NCBI GenBank assembly: GCA_013368315.1
Contig: JAACJM010000012.1
Coordinates: 62,001-126,000 of the forward strand
Direction of reading: 5' to 3'
Origin: Tetrapyrgos nigripes
Taxonomy: Eukaryota; Basidiomycota; Agaricomycetes; Agaricales; Campanellaceae
DNA length: 64,000 bases
In this document: positions 44,582-57,574 of the stretch, one piece after another
Layout of the letters: each line of letters opens with the position of its first letter
Numbering within the stretch: the first letter of the stretch is position 1
Made by a program: the position numbers and the translations under genes
Notes under the pieces: model-generated
The model's database searches: none
Told to the model about the DNA's origin: nothing
What the model saw: only the letters and a program-made list of their open reading frames with translations

Positions 44582-46922
44582 TTAAGAGAGGCTAGGCCAC
44601 TTGAGTTTGAGACCTTCTAGCCACCTCATGTACAGCAATTCGGCAATCGGTGACCTTCGTGAAGGTTCTTCGTTCTTGCTTGACGATGCTGATGGTGATG
44701 ACGACAATTCAGACGCTGTGTCCGATATCGGAAGTCCTGTAATTTCTTCTTGTACCTCGGTGACGACGAGCCCTTTAGCAGTCATTTCGCTCTTGCGAAT
44801 TATCCGCTTATGGGGGAAGAGTCCTCGAGACGTTTGGATATACTGTCGGACTCCAGTGTTACTAAAATTGAGAATCAGCATCATGGCTGTGCACAGATTG
44901 TAGTAGAACATACTCATTCAAGCCAGACAAAATGTCCAGTATAACACTGTAGGCGAGTTCGGGATTTGCGTCTTTGAGATCGGCGAAGCCTCTTGATAGC
45001 ATGCTCAGTGCTTCGAGTTCTCGAGCATCCATATCATCCCGAATACTCTGAGGGATAGAAACAAATATGAGAGAAATTCAGAAATCAAAACAAAGAAGTG
45101 ACGCACCTTGTCAATGATTGGAAGCACAACTTCATTCACCATAGAAGCACCTGCCTTGCCCATCTCACTAGCAGCCCTTCTATGTTTTGCTGATGTTGTT
45201 GGAGAAAGCGCTGGTGATGAGGTGGACCCATTGCTGTCCCGACGTAAACTTCCAACATGTTCCGATGAGAGGCGGAGAGAACCTGCTGCATCTACCTTCT
45301 TCACCGGCCGTATTGTATCCACACCACTGCCAATATCTGCTTCCCGCACTACTGTTCCCGCTCCATTGACCGAATGACGCGCTGCATACGATGACCGCCT
45401 CGTGCCCTTCATAGACCCGCTGTTGTATGCAGGTGGCGGCGCATTATCAACGGCGTCTCCTGATCCAGAGACAGCTTCACTCTCTGCCAACATCGTCTCT
45501 ACATCCATCTCCGGCTCCTCAAAGAGTGGTTCTTTGATGATAACCGTTGAATGGGATGCTCCTGGATTGGACCCGAGACCACCTTCTACTATAGGGTCAC
45601 TTCCTCGCGTGGCGGCTGCACTATCCACCGAACCTCTATCAACAAACCCAAATGCCTCATCGTCGTCTTCAGGCTCTTCCGTAGGAGATGCCAAGGGGAG
45701 ATCCTTTGCGATACTCCTGAAAGTTCCCATAACAGACGAAGTCTTGATGGTGTCGAAATTCCAATCACTTCTCATACTACCGGTGGTATCCCATGACATG
45801 TTGCTTCTGACGGTGGCTTGGTTTATTTGAGGACCTCCTTTTTGTGGCGACCGTGCACGGAAATCTTGATAACGTTCAATAAGTTCCGTAAGATAGGAAG
45901 TCTTGCGAGCGCCACGGATGAAGCGATGTTGCAAGAGTTCATTAGCAGAAGGTCGCTATGGGAATTTCACATAAGTCAGAATGAGATTAAGGACGGATTA
46001 ATTGCGGCCACGTACTGCATTGGGGTCTTTGGTCAAGCAAAGGCTAACAAAGTCTTTGAATGCAGGAGAAAACGGACCGTCCAGCACAGGCGGTTTGGCT
46101 TTGGGAATGAGGAAGAGGACTCGCATAGGATGATACTCTGCCAGCGGTGGTTCCCCTTTAGCCATCTCTATGGCAGTAATACCCAAACTCCACATGTCCG
46201 CCTTTGAATCATAACCTGCCTGCCGAATAACCTCGGGCGCCATCCAAAAGGGTGTACCCACAAAAGTGTGTCGAAGGGTGCTGGTGAGCTGAGCAGCTAC
46301 ACCAAAGTCGGCTAATTTGACTTTGCCTGATGACGATAAAAGAACGTTGGCGGCCTTTATGTCCCTATGAATGGTTCCCTCCGAATGCAGATAGTCGAGA
46401 CCCAATAAGAGCTCTCTACATATGACCGCAATATGAGCTTCAGAGAAGACGCCTGGTTTGAGCAGATCCAGACAAGAGCCGCCGGCGAGGTACTCCATGA
46501 CGATCCAGAGCTTGTACTGAACGACAAAGGAGCCATAGTATCGAGTGACATATTCTGAATCACACTGGGCCAGACTTGCGATTTCCTGTTGTATTTCGGA
46601 GATATCGTCGTCAGAATCTTCAAGATCTGTGACGAGTGTGAGTGTGAAAGACAGGGAGGGTGTGGTGACTATGCTCACCAATCTGCTTGATGGCTACAAT
46701 CTGCTTTGTCTCATTGTGCATAGCCTTGTAGACGGTTCCAAAGCTGCCTGTGCCGAGCTTTTCGAGGAGGGTGTACTGACTGGCGGGGTTGCCGCTGGGG
46801 ACTGGATGCGGCTCTCTTGGACGATGCTTGTCAGCCTGAGGCGAGGGAGGTGAACGAGTGAGCTTGGGCTTTTTAGAGACATCGTCAGAACTGGATCGTC
46901 TAAAGCGAGAGCCGGGAGACAT
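44582..46922 (-). CDS. Ste20/GCK-type serine/threonine kinase
   Basis: The kinase domain shows the Gly-loop [24 protein letters not shown], the catalytic loop [22 protein letters not shown] and the Ste20 signature [20 protein letters not shown]. The GCK-family inserts ([37 protein letters not shown]) point to the GCK-III/MST3-4, Nak1/Sid1-like group that regulates morphogenesis and septation. A long Ser-rich C-terminal region with [19 protein letters not shown] follows. The start ATG at 46922 gives [14 protein letters not shown]. The stop at 44582-44584 ends LKLKWPSLS. About six introns are present. Confidence 0.9.
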
Positions 46923-47371
46923 GATGGAAAAAGGAAAACAGGCTCGCTTTAACCTAGCAACATCCCTGACCTCATGGCTATAGACTCGGAGGGAATGAAA
47001 GAGTACACGTGCGACAAGGATACTCCAATCCAATCAAGAGCAAATGTCACTCACCATTGGCGACTAGAAGCAGAATGATGCGGTCAAGTGATGGGGGTTA
47101 TCTGCGAATTTATAAAAGGAGCGAAGTGGCAAGGTCCAAGCGACCTGGAGTGGAGACGAGAAATTACAGGAAAATGGGCTGCAGTCTTCTAAATGGTCAG
47201 CGTCCAAGCTGACTACGTCACTCCTGGGAACATTTCCCCACATGGCAACGTCTCAAATTATATCGTATGTTTTGTAAATCTTTTTCGGCATGGATCATCC
47301 TAGTAAAGAGCATGGAACACCATAATGACATATCAAACACTACTGCCAACTGCAACATCAACTCTGTCTCC
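46923..47371. other. Intergenic region upstream of the kinase and downstream of uL29
   Basis: This 449-base stretch holds the kinase promoter and the 3' UTR of the ribosomal protein gene, both on the minus strand. No coding frame of a known family or repeat was recognised. Confidence 0.4.
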
Positions 47372-47903
47372 TCATGCCTTCACAGCGTACTTTCGCAGAG
47401 GGAAGTTCTGGTTCTTCTTCTTCTGCTTGAGCGTCTTGAGTGACTTTTCGTGCTGCACCAAAATCTCAGACAGTTTCAGCGCAGCACAGCATACGGAACT
47501 CACCTTCGTCAACCGTCTCCGGATGGCACGGGTTCGTTTCGGTCTCAGATCAAGAGGAAGGTATTTCTTGTTCTTGTAGTACTCCCGCAGATTTTGCCGA
47601 GCCTTTTGGTTCATGACCGTCATCACCCGTGCAATCGATTTCCTCACAGTGTTACTGCCAAACAGTTAGCACACGTAGAATTTGAAACACATTTCTGCCA
47701 CATACATTTTGGTCAGTTTGGACGCAGACCCGCCTGCAATCTTCTGAACCCGCAGTTGCAGCAGCTCATTCTTGAGCTCAAGGAGTTGCTTGTTCAAGTC
47801 ATTCTTCGACCTATCGTTTCCCTGTCAGATTCCAACAAACCAAACGCGACTTTCGACATTCGTACTTGGACTGTAGTTCGTAGGCCTTGACTTTTCCGGG
47901 CAT
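47372..47903 (-). CDS. RPL35: 60S ribosomal protein L35 (uL29)
   Basis: The protein reads [13 protein letters not shown] at the start, then [80 protein letters not shown] and ends LRKYAVKA before TGA 47372-47374. This is the full-length uL29 family of about 123 residues, which sits near the polypeptide exit of the large subunit. The gene has three short introns, including one just after the start codon region and one before HEKSLK. The start at 47903 is the first ATG of the conserved frame. Confidence 0.95.
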
Positions 47904-48269
47904 TTTGGCGGGTCTAAATAGATGGGTCAGCCGTCACGAGAAACGTCCAGAGGAATGGCAGCATTCCACTCACCTTGAGGAAGTCGATGTACAGAGTTTT
48001 GATAACTTCGAGTGATTTGCCTTGTGTGGCCGTGAGTTGAGATTTGTAATATAACTGTACAGCTTGCTTCGGCAATGACCGGCATTTCTGCCTTTGGTCG
48101 TAGATTTAAATTTCTGCCTCACCTTGTTCTCGTAAAAGATTCGTGTATCTGTTCTTCTGTTTCCAGATGCACAAAAACCAAATCCGCGAGCTTAAAACAC
48201 GGAAGTTTGACCGTTTCGTTACATCGTATTTTGCAATTTCAATCTCCGATTCTCTGGACGCGAAGTCTA
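47904..48269. other. 5' region of uL29 and 3' UTR of HIS6
   Basis: The 366-base gap between two minus-strand genes contains the ribosomal-protein promoter and the HIS6 3' UTR. No independent gene was recognised. A spliced leader for uL29 is possible but not supported. Confidence 0.35.
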
Positions 48270-49573
48270 TTACTGCCGCTTCGACCTCTTTACAAGTTCC
48301 TCAAATTTAACTAGCTTACCCCCAAAGATATCGAGCGAACTGGCAAACCTATATGACTATACACGTAACAAACCAACAAAACAATGGCCTCACCTTCCAT
48401 ACGTCAGATCCACTCGACCATTGGACAAACGGTCCACCAGGTCAAGGTCTGAAATGTCTGCGAACATCTCTCCAGCTTCCGACCGTAAGGAGAGCAGAGT
48501 AATCCTACCTTTAGCACCTCCAGCATATGTGACTGGTATCTGACACCATTCTCCAAGTTCTAGCACAAATCCCGTTTATTTCATGAATGGAATCCTCAGG
48601 GCATAGTGGAGGACTTACTAGTCACCAAAGCTTCGTCAATTCCTTGACAGAGTCCCTCTACATCGGCGGCATGAATCAAGAATTCACTAAGACCACAGTT
48701 AGCGAAGGTTAGACAGAGGCAACCATCGCCATACCTGCAGTATTCTGAGAGTAACTCCAAAGTTTCTGACGAGTGGTTGAGTCAACTAGAGGGGGCAATA
48801 TATACTCATACAAACCTCTAGAAACCTCCATGTCGGTAAGATCCTGCCACTTGTTCATCGCGACGACCCATTGTTCGCCTCGCCGCCGACAGCTAACCCC
48901 CATCATGAGGATTGGATCGTCAACTCTTTCAGCAATAAACACACCTCACATCAACCACTAGTCTCTCCTTCTCAACCGCAGACGATATATCTTGCAGCCT
49001 CTCCAATGAAAACTTTGCATTGGGAAAAAGATACGACGTTACAATAACCTTGAAGGACATGAGCAAATCTGAAAAACGATCACAACAGCAAAATAGACAC
49101 AGCACTTTGCTCGCTCCTGCGTCTATCCAAGATTTGGCATTCGAGTCCGTTATTCCACCGCCAATTTGTAATCCTCCTGGTGTAAAGAAACACACAGATG
49201 AGCCTCGTTGAGAATTGAAACTATTTCCGAGAATCACTAGACCTGGCCAAGCGTTCAAAGCTTCTCTAGCCGCATCATCGTTCCCCGGTCCTAGTTTGAT
49301 AACATGTCCCCCACGAAGATCGTGTTCCTTGTAAAGTCGAGCGAACTCGGCAGGAGATTTGCTAGATTGGTTACAAGTACGTTGACAGCACAGTGTAAAT
49401 TCCTTTAAGCCTATTCAGAGGATACGAGATTTGAACTGTATAGACCTTGAGACGAAATTGGTTTGAAGGCCGTTGGGAGTTTTATCTGAGAGTGTTCCAC
49501 CGACGATTTGTTTCACCTGGCCATCGTGTAAGTCGATGCAGGGTCTGAACACAGAGTGACGGCGTTCAGCCAT
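48270..49573 (-). CDS. HIS6: ProFAR isomerase HisA/His6 (histidine biosynthesis)
   Basis: The product converts ProFAR to PRFAR in the fourth step of histidine synthesis, with a TIM-barrel fold. Recognisable blocks are the start [123 protein letters not shown] and [15 protein letters not shown]. The last exon ends [15 protein letters not shown] before TAA 48270-48272. About nine short introns are present. It diverges from RRP4 with about 100 bases between the start codons. Confidence 0.93.
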
Positions 49574-49676
49574 AAAACTTGAAGAAAGATGTAGGGAAGA
49601 CAGACGCGTTTGTACACGTGAGGACTGGATTCCTCTCTTCTCCTCTACGGTTTACCTTCCGAATACAGTATCCCAA

Positions 49677-50987
49677 ATGATTGAATTCACATCCTTCCGC
49701 CAACACCCCGATAACTTCTCAGTCAAACATCCTGAAGACGTGGACATGGATATGGATATGGACGAAGACGAAGACGAAGACTTTCTCCAAGCTGGATCTT
49801 CCAAAATCACCTATCCCGGTGAATACCTTACCTCTTCTCAAGCGTTTATGCGGTAAGTGTGAGCCCCTACCCGAGCATTAGCTCTTCGCAGTCCTAATAT
49901 GCATAGTCAGTGGCCACGGAACGTACGTGGATAACGAAGATGTCATTGCTTCTGTCTCTGGTACAGTCGAACGCGTGAATAAACTTGTTACAGTTAGAGC
50001 TGTCCGTACGCGGTATGTATCATGCTGTTACTGTCTCGGTTTAATAGCTGTGTGTTCTGAATCCTTGCTAGGTATAATCCCGAGGTTGGGGATCTGGTCG
50101 TTGGTAGAATTACAGAGGTATCCCAATCCAAAAGCTAGATTCTATCAGAAATAGAAGTCTGATTTCTCGACAGGTCCAACCACGAAGATGGAAGGTGGAA
50201 GCGAACTCGAGACAGGATGCTGTTTTGATGTTGTCTTCGGTAAACTTGCCAGGAGGAGTACAGGTATGTCCCAAATATGTATTGTATCTGTCCTCCTCCA
50301 TACTGAAAAACTCACACTTTTACTTCTATTTCAAGAGACGTAAACTCGAAAGCGACGAACTCCAAATGCGAACATTTTTTGAAGAAGGGGATTTACTAGT
50401 TGCAGAAGTCCAGGCATTCTTTTCGGATGGGACGATGTCTTTACATACTCGGTCCTTGAGTTATGGGAAGGTCAGTTGTCTCTATTCTCCTCAATCCACT
50501 TCTTTTGACGTCTTTTGGTTTCGTACAGCTACGAAACGGTCAACTCGTCGCCGTCCCACCGATTCTAGTTCGTCGACTCAAATCTCACTTCATCTCCCTA
50601 CCATGCGGTGTAGACTTGATCCTAGGACTGAACGGGTACATATGGGTCAGCAAACACGTCAAGGAAAGCGACCGTGAAGGAGAAGAGGGGTTTGATGCAG
50701 AGGCAGTATATTCAAATCGAAACGATGTCAGTGGATCCCTGCGCGTCTCTCTTGCTCAAAAAGGATTGACTGTATTTCTTCAACAGGACATTGACGATTC
50801 CACTCGAATGGCTATTTCTCGTGTGACGAATTTGATACTCGTACTCGCTTCGCATTCTGTTCCCTTGACGGATGCTGTTCTGCTAGATGCGTATGAATGG
50901 TCTATTGAGCAGGACGCTCACATAAAAGACCTGCTTCAGGACGAAATAGGCGAAGCTCTGGTAACGAGCATCATTTCCAGAGGGTAG
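49677..50987 (+). CDS. RRP4: Exosome complex component Rrp4
   Basis: After an acidic N-terminal stretch ([20 protein letters not shown]) the protein has [20 protein letters not shown], the S1 domain with [20 protein letters not shown] and [60 protein letters not shown] and a KH-type region [20 protein letters not shown]. Rrp4 is an RNA-binding cap subunit of the nuclear and cytoplasmic exosome. The start ATG is at 49677 ([12 protein letters not shown]), the stop TAG at 50985-50987. Five or six introns of 50-60 nt are present, for example near 49855-49912 and 50471-50527. Confidence 0.93.
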
Positions 50988-51255
50988 AGAGCTTGACGGG
51001 ATTAACATTCACTACGGGGAAACTCAGTGTATGATTTGCATTCCGTACTGGTCTTCTCCCAGTTGTAGATGCCGTTTCTTGCGAGAAGCACAAGACGGAA
51101 AACCATTGTAACGATGCAATCTTAGTGAACTTGTATTCCCCAAATGAAAAGTAAAAGAGTCGACCGCAATGTCCTTGTTATCCTACATTAGTATACAGCA
51201 GAAGTACAATAAAACAAACAAAAAATAACATGCTATCCCCATGATCTCAAAAAAA

Positions 51256-51956
51256 TCATTCATCCTCACTCTCATCCTCATCCTCCTCTTCATCATCCTC
51301 ATCCAACTCATTCTCATCATTCTCATCCTCCTCACTCCCCTCTTCCTCCTCCTCCTCTTCCTCCTCATCAATCGTCCTATCCCCCTGCCCCAGCCCCTCC
51401 TGAGCCTGTCCCGCCTGAGGATTATTATTATTCCCAGCCCCACTCGCCATCTGTCTCGCCTCCATCGCCTTTTGAGCTTCTTCTTTCAACTCGTCTACGG
51501 GTAATAATTCTGATAAGGCGAGCTCTTTCCAGCGTAGTGAACCGTTGAGACCTCCACCGTCGTAGCCTAGTTCGGTGTGTAGGGATGTACGAGCGATGGG
51601 GTCGTAACGGGGGCGAGGTCTTGAGGCGGGGTGTTTGATGCTCATGGGGTTTCCGTAGGGATAGGAGGGGTGGGTGTTTGAGGGAAGGTCTGTGGATGAG
51701 GAGAGTCAGAGTGAGACGAGAGAGAGAGAGAGAGAGAGGGATTGGTGGATAAAACAAGTGTCACGTACTATCTGAATCTTCAGGATTGGGAGGAATCATA
51801 TGGAACGGGATGTCGATTTCTGATAACCAGGTCTTTAGTTAGTTCATTTCAAGTGAAGATTGAGTAGGTTGAAGATGTACCATCATCACTCAGCTTTGTC
51901 TTGACATAGTCCTTTGTTTCGTAGAGGTCCAATACCTGAAGGTCCCGTTTTGTCAT
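51256..51956 (-). CDS. Hypothetical protein with polyacidic tail
   Basis: The family is not recognised. The N-terminus is MTKRDLQVLDLYETKDYVKT, then DEIDIPFHMIPPNPEDSD and SNTHPSYPYGNPMSIKHPAS joined across two introns, and later GYDGGGLNGSLRWKELALSE. The C-terminal third is almost purely Asp/Glu (EDENDENELDEDDEEEDEDE) and ends before TGA 51256-51258. The coding strand of the tail is a long polypurine run. The start ATG at 51956 is inferred from the first Met of the frame. No localisation signal is evident. Confidence 0.65.
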
Positions 51957-52270
51957 ATGCAAGTAGCAAAAAGTAAGGTCCTGTACTGGATCATTGAGTG
52001 AGAGAAGACTATAAGGTTAAAGGCTGTCTGACAGTCATCGTGTCCGTGTTTGTGAATCGCTTCTTGTTTGAAGGGACTGATGGTGATTGGAGTTCAAGGT
52101 ATGCATGGCACGTGAGCGTGACGAGTCGCGGTGGTGTGGACGACGCGCTTTCGCTCGGGCAACTCTAAAGACAACCTGCTCCTTATAATTGTCATTCGAA
52201 CCATCCATTGCAATAATGTTACAGAGATATCCAAGAAAGTTCAAGACCGGAGTACTTGCTACTCATTCAA
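51957..52270. other. Intergenic region, about 314 bases
   Basis: This space lies between the start of the acidic-tailed gene and the stop of the next minus-strand gene. It contains the promoter of the former and the 3' UTR of the latter. No other feature was recognised. Confidence 0.4.
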
Positions 52271-54382
52271 TCAATACTCGAACGAATTCTCCAAAATCTT
52301 GGTCAAATGCTCCCTTCCATCCTCTCCAGCAAAGTCACCAATTCCAGGAGCCAAATCCAACACACGCCGCTGTGGAAGAGTTCCCTCAACGAGCATACCA
52401 ATGTCGTCCTTTTTGTATCTGTAAAAACGTGTTAAAAAAGGACAGGTCACAAAAGGAAGGAAGGAAGAAACCTACCCAATAGCTTTCAACCCCCGAGGAA
52501 CACCTAGACCATCCAAGAAACGGGCAATAGCTTCGTAAAGGTAGGCGCCAACTTCTCTGTCCGGGATACGTGTTATGGAAGAATCAGTGATAGTCGTGTT
52601 GGTGAAGATGGCCAGTGCTTGACGATGGCGGTCAGGAGATGATGGTGAGGTGAATTGGAAGACTAGATATGATTTTGTCAGATGTGACCACAACATTCTA
52701 GGCGGTGCTAATCTTACCTGCAGGACCTGTAAGAGCGACACTATAAAACGACGAGAATGAGACTCTTTGCAATATCGCGACTGATGGGACGACGTACCTA
52801 ACACCGTGAGGCACAATAGGATGATCGACCATATAACCAGGATGTTTGTACTTTGGTCCTTTCTTGTTTAGTCCAGATATCTGTTTCGGGCTTCAGCAAG
52901 TTGATTGTTTGAGAGAGTTGAAGTAAACTCACAGGATAGCTCATACCGTGGCAAAGATGAACACCGGCGTTACCGAAACCAATACCAGCGAAAGAAGCGG
53001 CCAAGCTAAAATCCAATCAGCAGAAGGTGGAGTCAAAGCTTGAAAGGTACGTACAGCATCTGCCTTCGAGCCTCATAATCATCACGGTTCTTTGCAACTC
53101 GAGGAAGATACTTGACGGTGGTCTGCAATGCCCACATTGAGAATATATCTGCTACGGGATTGCTTCCTTGATATGCTGGACGAAGGATGGGGTTGGCCGG
53201 CCGGGGGATACGCTCGGTATAACTAAAGCCCAGGGTGTGAAAACAACGGTCAGATGGACGTAGCAGCAGATTTAGACTCACGGGATAGCCGTGTAGCTTT
53301 CCATACTGTGGAAGAGAACATCGAGACCAGCGCTAATGTGGACCTCCGTCGGACAGGATTCCGTGTTTTGAGTATCCTGTTTGAAGCAGTGAAGGACATA
53401 GGCACGCAAGGATGACATGGGTACGTACCACAATACCTAGAACGGGTTTGAGTGCTCGACTGGCAATACCTGTCTTGAATGAACGAGAGGTAATGTCGAC
53501 AATAGCAGCTCCAGTGGTTTCGGAACCAGTTCCAGCAGTAGTAGGAACGGCTATGAGAGGACGAAGGGTTCTGTCCACTGCGGTGCCTTTTCCAATAGGA
53601 GCGTTGATGTAATCCATAAGGTCTGCATCCTTGTAGACAGTGAAACTGTGGGGAGGTGAGATTGTTTGGTCATGATACAGACGAAAGGACGCACAGGTTG
53701 GCGGCCTTGGCGGTATCAATGACACTTCCACCTCCTACCCTGATTACGAAACGACGTCAGGCGCGTATGGAAGTATGGAACGAGGCGACATACGCGAGAA
53801 AGTGAGAAAAGTCGTGCTCCCTGGCCCAAGCAATGGCCTTTCTCCAGCTGTCCTCTGTTGGTTCTGCCAAGACTTGGTCATAGACCTCGAAAGGCAGGTC
53901 GGATTGAGATTGGAGGGAAGCCAAAGCCTGTGGACAGTTGAAGTGAACGGATAACAGGCAGAAGCTTGGTTCATACGGTTTTCATGGGAGCAAGCCCCGC
54001 GACGATGGGATCAGTAAAGACTCCGACCTATGGAAGAGTTGAGAGACTGAAAGGCAGTATAGCGTGACGGACAACTTGCTTTGCGAGCTTTCATGTTCTT
54101 GAGGTCCATGCCAACTTCGGCGGTGACGCCATCACCGAAACGAAGGTTTGAGGCAGCTACCTGTTGATGAATGATGAATGATGAGGCGGGAGAGGTGAGA
54201 CGGGGACTGACCTCGAAAGCATACTCCTTCTGAACGGTGTCGACAGGAGTTGCGAAGGAGCGAAGCTGGTTGATTGCATGGGCCTGGTGGTGAGGGTGTC
54301 CACCAGCTGCGCAGCCATGGCAAGGGCAGGCCGACTGTTGAGTGGCTGCTATGAGACGCGAGATGACTCTCCTGGAAGCCAT
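52271..54382 (-). CDS. Hydroxyacid-oxoacid transhydrogenase, mitochondrial (iron-containing ADH family)
   Basis: A mitochondrial-type N-terminus ([20 protein letters not shown]) precedes the type III alcohol dehydrogenase fold. It shows [19 protein letters not shown], the nucleotide-binding [33 protein letters not shown], and metal-binding regions around [20 protein letters not shown] and [22 protein letters not shown]1-type enzymes oxidise 4-hydroxybutyrate coupled to 2-oxoglutarate reduction. The stop is TGA 52271-52273. About twelve introns interrupt the gene. The start ATG is at 54382. It diverges from the aspartic protease gene. Confidence 0.92.
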
Positions 54383-54638
54383 GATGGTTGACTGGGGAGA
54401 AATGCGGGGTTCAATTTATTCAACGGAACGGGTGCATAGCCGACGGCGCAAAAAACTTACAACTAACTATATGTTGAAAACAAGTTGAAGACCTTTGTAA
54501 GGAATCAATCAAGGAAAGGAACAACCACTTTCAGTAGTAGAGATAACAGTCGTGTGATGATGGTTATATTTACGCGAGTGTTTGTGTTTGATCGTCGTCG
54601 GTCCTCCTTCCTTCCTTCCCCCTTCCACTCCTTTCTTA

Positions 54639-57336
54639 ATGAAGTGCCATGTATATACCGTCCTTCTTTTATGCCATGTCCTCCCCTCTCTAGCTGCAAC
54701 GTTCTCCGTAACCAAGCAGTCCAGGGCCTCCTCCAACTTTCGAGTTCTTGCTGCTTCCGGCGATGACAATAGTCTCGACATCAAGTGCGTCTCCCAGCTT
54801 TCAGTGCTCCTTCACAAATGAACCCTTCTTTCAAGCACTGCACAAGATCTCATATACATGGCCAATGTGAGTTGCCCTCGTATCGTTTCATGATATCTAT
54901 TCTTATTCTTTGCTATAGATAACTGTTGGCGGAAACAGTACGTCCGCATTCGTTTTCTAGTATCATCTACAACTCTTTCCTAGGTTATGTTGTCCAACTC
55001 GACACCGGCTCTTCGGACCTTTGGATTCAAGGACCTTCATTTCCGTTGCCCAACGGTAGTCCAACAGTCAGTGTCGCTTTGTACTTCCATGTCGAAAAAA
55101 ACTGACCCACCTCTTATAGGCTATTGCTCACAATGTCACTGTAATTACTTCATTCGTCACCTATTCTTCCTACTTATTCTTTTCTCCTAGTACGGTATTG
55201 GCTGGGCCTACGGAAATGTTTCCTATGCAGAAGTAGAATTCGCTGGCATTTCGGTCAAGAAGCAAGGTTTCCTCGACGTTTCCTCAGCTCAAAACCCTGC
55301 ACTTGGCTACGGGGCAAATGGCATTCTCGGTCTCGGCTTCACTTCCTTGTCTACCGTGGACGCCCTCGTCAACTCGACTGGCTTCGATACAGGCAGAAGC
55401 TTGTTGTACAATCTCTTCGAAGATAACCCCTCGGAACCCAATTTCATCGCATTTGCTCTTCAAAGAACGAAAGAGGACAATCAGGATGACGTTGAAGGCA
55501 GTTTTTCTGTTGGTGCGTCTTGCGTGCAATAGCTTTCATTCATATCTCTAACTCACTTACAGGAGAGTATGAACCTGCCTACGCCTCCGTTGCTGACACC
55601 CCTGCGATTCCTACTTGGCCCGAAAAATCCCCTAAACGATGGAGTGTTATCGTGGAGGCCCTGCTGATCGGTGACAAAACAATCACTCCTACCACTATTG
55701 TCCCAGACGTCCCCAGCAACCGAGCAGTGGCCGTATTGGATACCGGTACTTCCTACTCTTATGCCCCCAAGGATATCTGCGATGCAATTTACTCTGGCAT
55801 CAGCGGGGCATCCTTTGATCCCCTCACGGGACAGTGGACAGTTCCGTGTAACGTGGAAGTTGATATAGCAATTCAGATTGGGTCCGTGTCTACCATATTG
55901 ATTTTCGCTCATCTTCTCATATTCGTTTCCCTCTAGTGGTCGAGTATTCCCACTTCATCCTCTCGACGTTGCCCCGAAGAGCGTTGGATCGGATTCTGTT
56001 TGCGTTGGTTCATTCGTTGCTCAATCCTTTTCAAGCGGCAACCAATTGTGAGTGACTAGTGGATTTTCACATCTGCCGTACTTAGATTTGTTACCCTAGT
56101 GACTGGCTGGTCGGAGACAACTTTTTGCGCTCTGTTTACTCCATCTACGACTTTGGAGACTTTGATTCCAACCACCAAATGGGCGACCCTTATGTCAAGC
56201 TCCTTTCCCTGATTAAACCTGACGAGGCCTCGTCCGAGTTCGCTCAAGCTCGTGGAACTACTGCGAAGACTGGCATCACCTACAATAGTTCTAACGAGAC
56301 TGCCAATGCCGCCAGTTCCACTTCAGTGACTCTCTCAGCAGACGTCGCCGATACCATTGCCAAGATCGGCAATTACTTCCCTGCTGTTCTCGCCGTCCTT
56401 GCCTTGAACGCTGTCGTGTTGCTCACCATCCTGATTGTTGGTGTCGTTCTTTTGTGCCAAAGGAGGAAAAAAAGAAGGCTTAGGGCTGCTAAGGGAAGGA
56501 CGGCTGGAAGGTTGACCCCTATGCCCATGAACTCGAACGGCGAGGTATCACCTGAAGAACCCGTTTACCAACCAGTGTCGATGGCATTAACAGAGGATAC
56601 CTTTGTCCCTCCCATGGCCTCTTTCCGTAAACACTCTTTTGGAGGAGATGGCCGTCCAACCTCTGTGGCAACACTTCCTCCCAAGATGTACAACATTGCC
56701 GAGGGGCCTCCTTCCCCAGGTTTCAAGGAGTTTGACGCCAGACCAAGAAGCATGGCTGCTTTTGGGGTCCAGCACAGAGCCAGTACCAGTAGTGCTATGC
56801 CTCTGAACGGACCAACACCGGAAGACGAACCCTTCGTCGCTCCTCGTTCTCCTCGTGCACCTTCTATTCGCAGCTACCACTCCCAGAATAGCGGCTATCT
56901 CCAGGAGTCCCAGGGCGCATCTGGCATACCTATGCAGGAGTTCCCGCCTTCATCTCCATCTGGTCCTGAGAAGAACGAACCTCATACTCCTATAAGGGAA
57001 GCCACGCTGAGTGGAGTCACACTCTCGGACGCTCCTATGGCTCGTGCTTTCTCCAAAAACGTCCCGGCAATGAGTGGTGTCACACTCACAGACGCTCCTG
57101 TGCCTCGTGCTCCCTTTAGGAATGCCGACCCTCGACCGATGAGTGTCGGGAACCACCCTTCCGCTGAGTTTGCGCACCCCAATTTGCCACCTCGACGAGC
57201 TCCTCCCCCAGCACCAGCACCAGCACCAGAAGTTCATCATATGGCTGAGGAAGATATCACTCTGGCACCTCCAAATCCATTTTACCTTCGATCTGGAGGG
57301 GGTAATTCTGCAGATAGGCCTAGATCAGTAGCATGA
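54639..57336 (+). CDS. Membrane-anchored aspartic protease (pepsin A1 family)
   Basis: A signal peptide (MKCHVYTVLLLCHVLPSLAA) starts at ATG 54639. The two catalytic motifs are LDTGSSDLWIQG (spliced near 54985-55035) and AVLDTGTSYSYAPKDI. The C-terminal flap-side motif region NQLDWLVGDNFLRSVYSIYD follows. After the peptidase come a Ser/Asn-rich linker, a transmembrane helix (AVLALNAVVLLTILIVGVVL) with a basic stop-transfer (CQRRKKRRLRA), and a cytosolic Pro/Ser-rich tail of about 270 residues with two SGVTL[ST]DAP units. Soluble yeast-type aspartic proteases lack such a tail. The stop is at 57334-57336. About seven introns are present. Confidence 0.88.
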
Positions 57337-57574
57337 TATGGCCTATTACCCCCCATTCTGTCCGTCTCTTGCTTGTCTGCCTCTCTTTACCTATCTTACA
57401 GCTTTACATACCGACTGATGAGACTTGGACAATTAACAATTTCTTCTATTGATCTTTCACTTGTATGTTTTCTGGACTTTTGCACGGCTTTTCGGCCACA
57501 CACATTCTCTTAGTTTGCTGCTACAATGAAAAGGGGTTCAAATGGTGACATACGGACATAACATGTACAGAAAT

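Noticed and set aside
46545..46853. Open frame on the + strand inside the kinase gene
   Set aside because: It overlaps the conserved kinase domain on the opposite strand and has no family match.
51241..51504. Open frame on the + strand rich in Leu/Ile opposite the acidic tail
   Set aside because: It is the antisense shadow of the Asp/Glu-coding tract and has no independent evidence.
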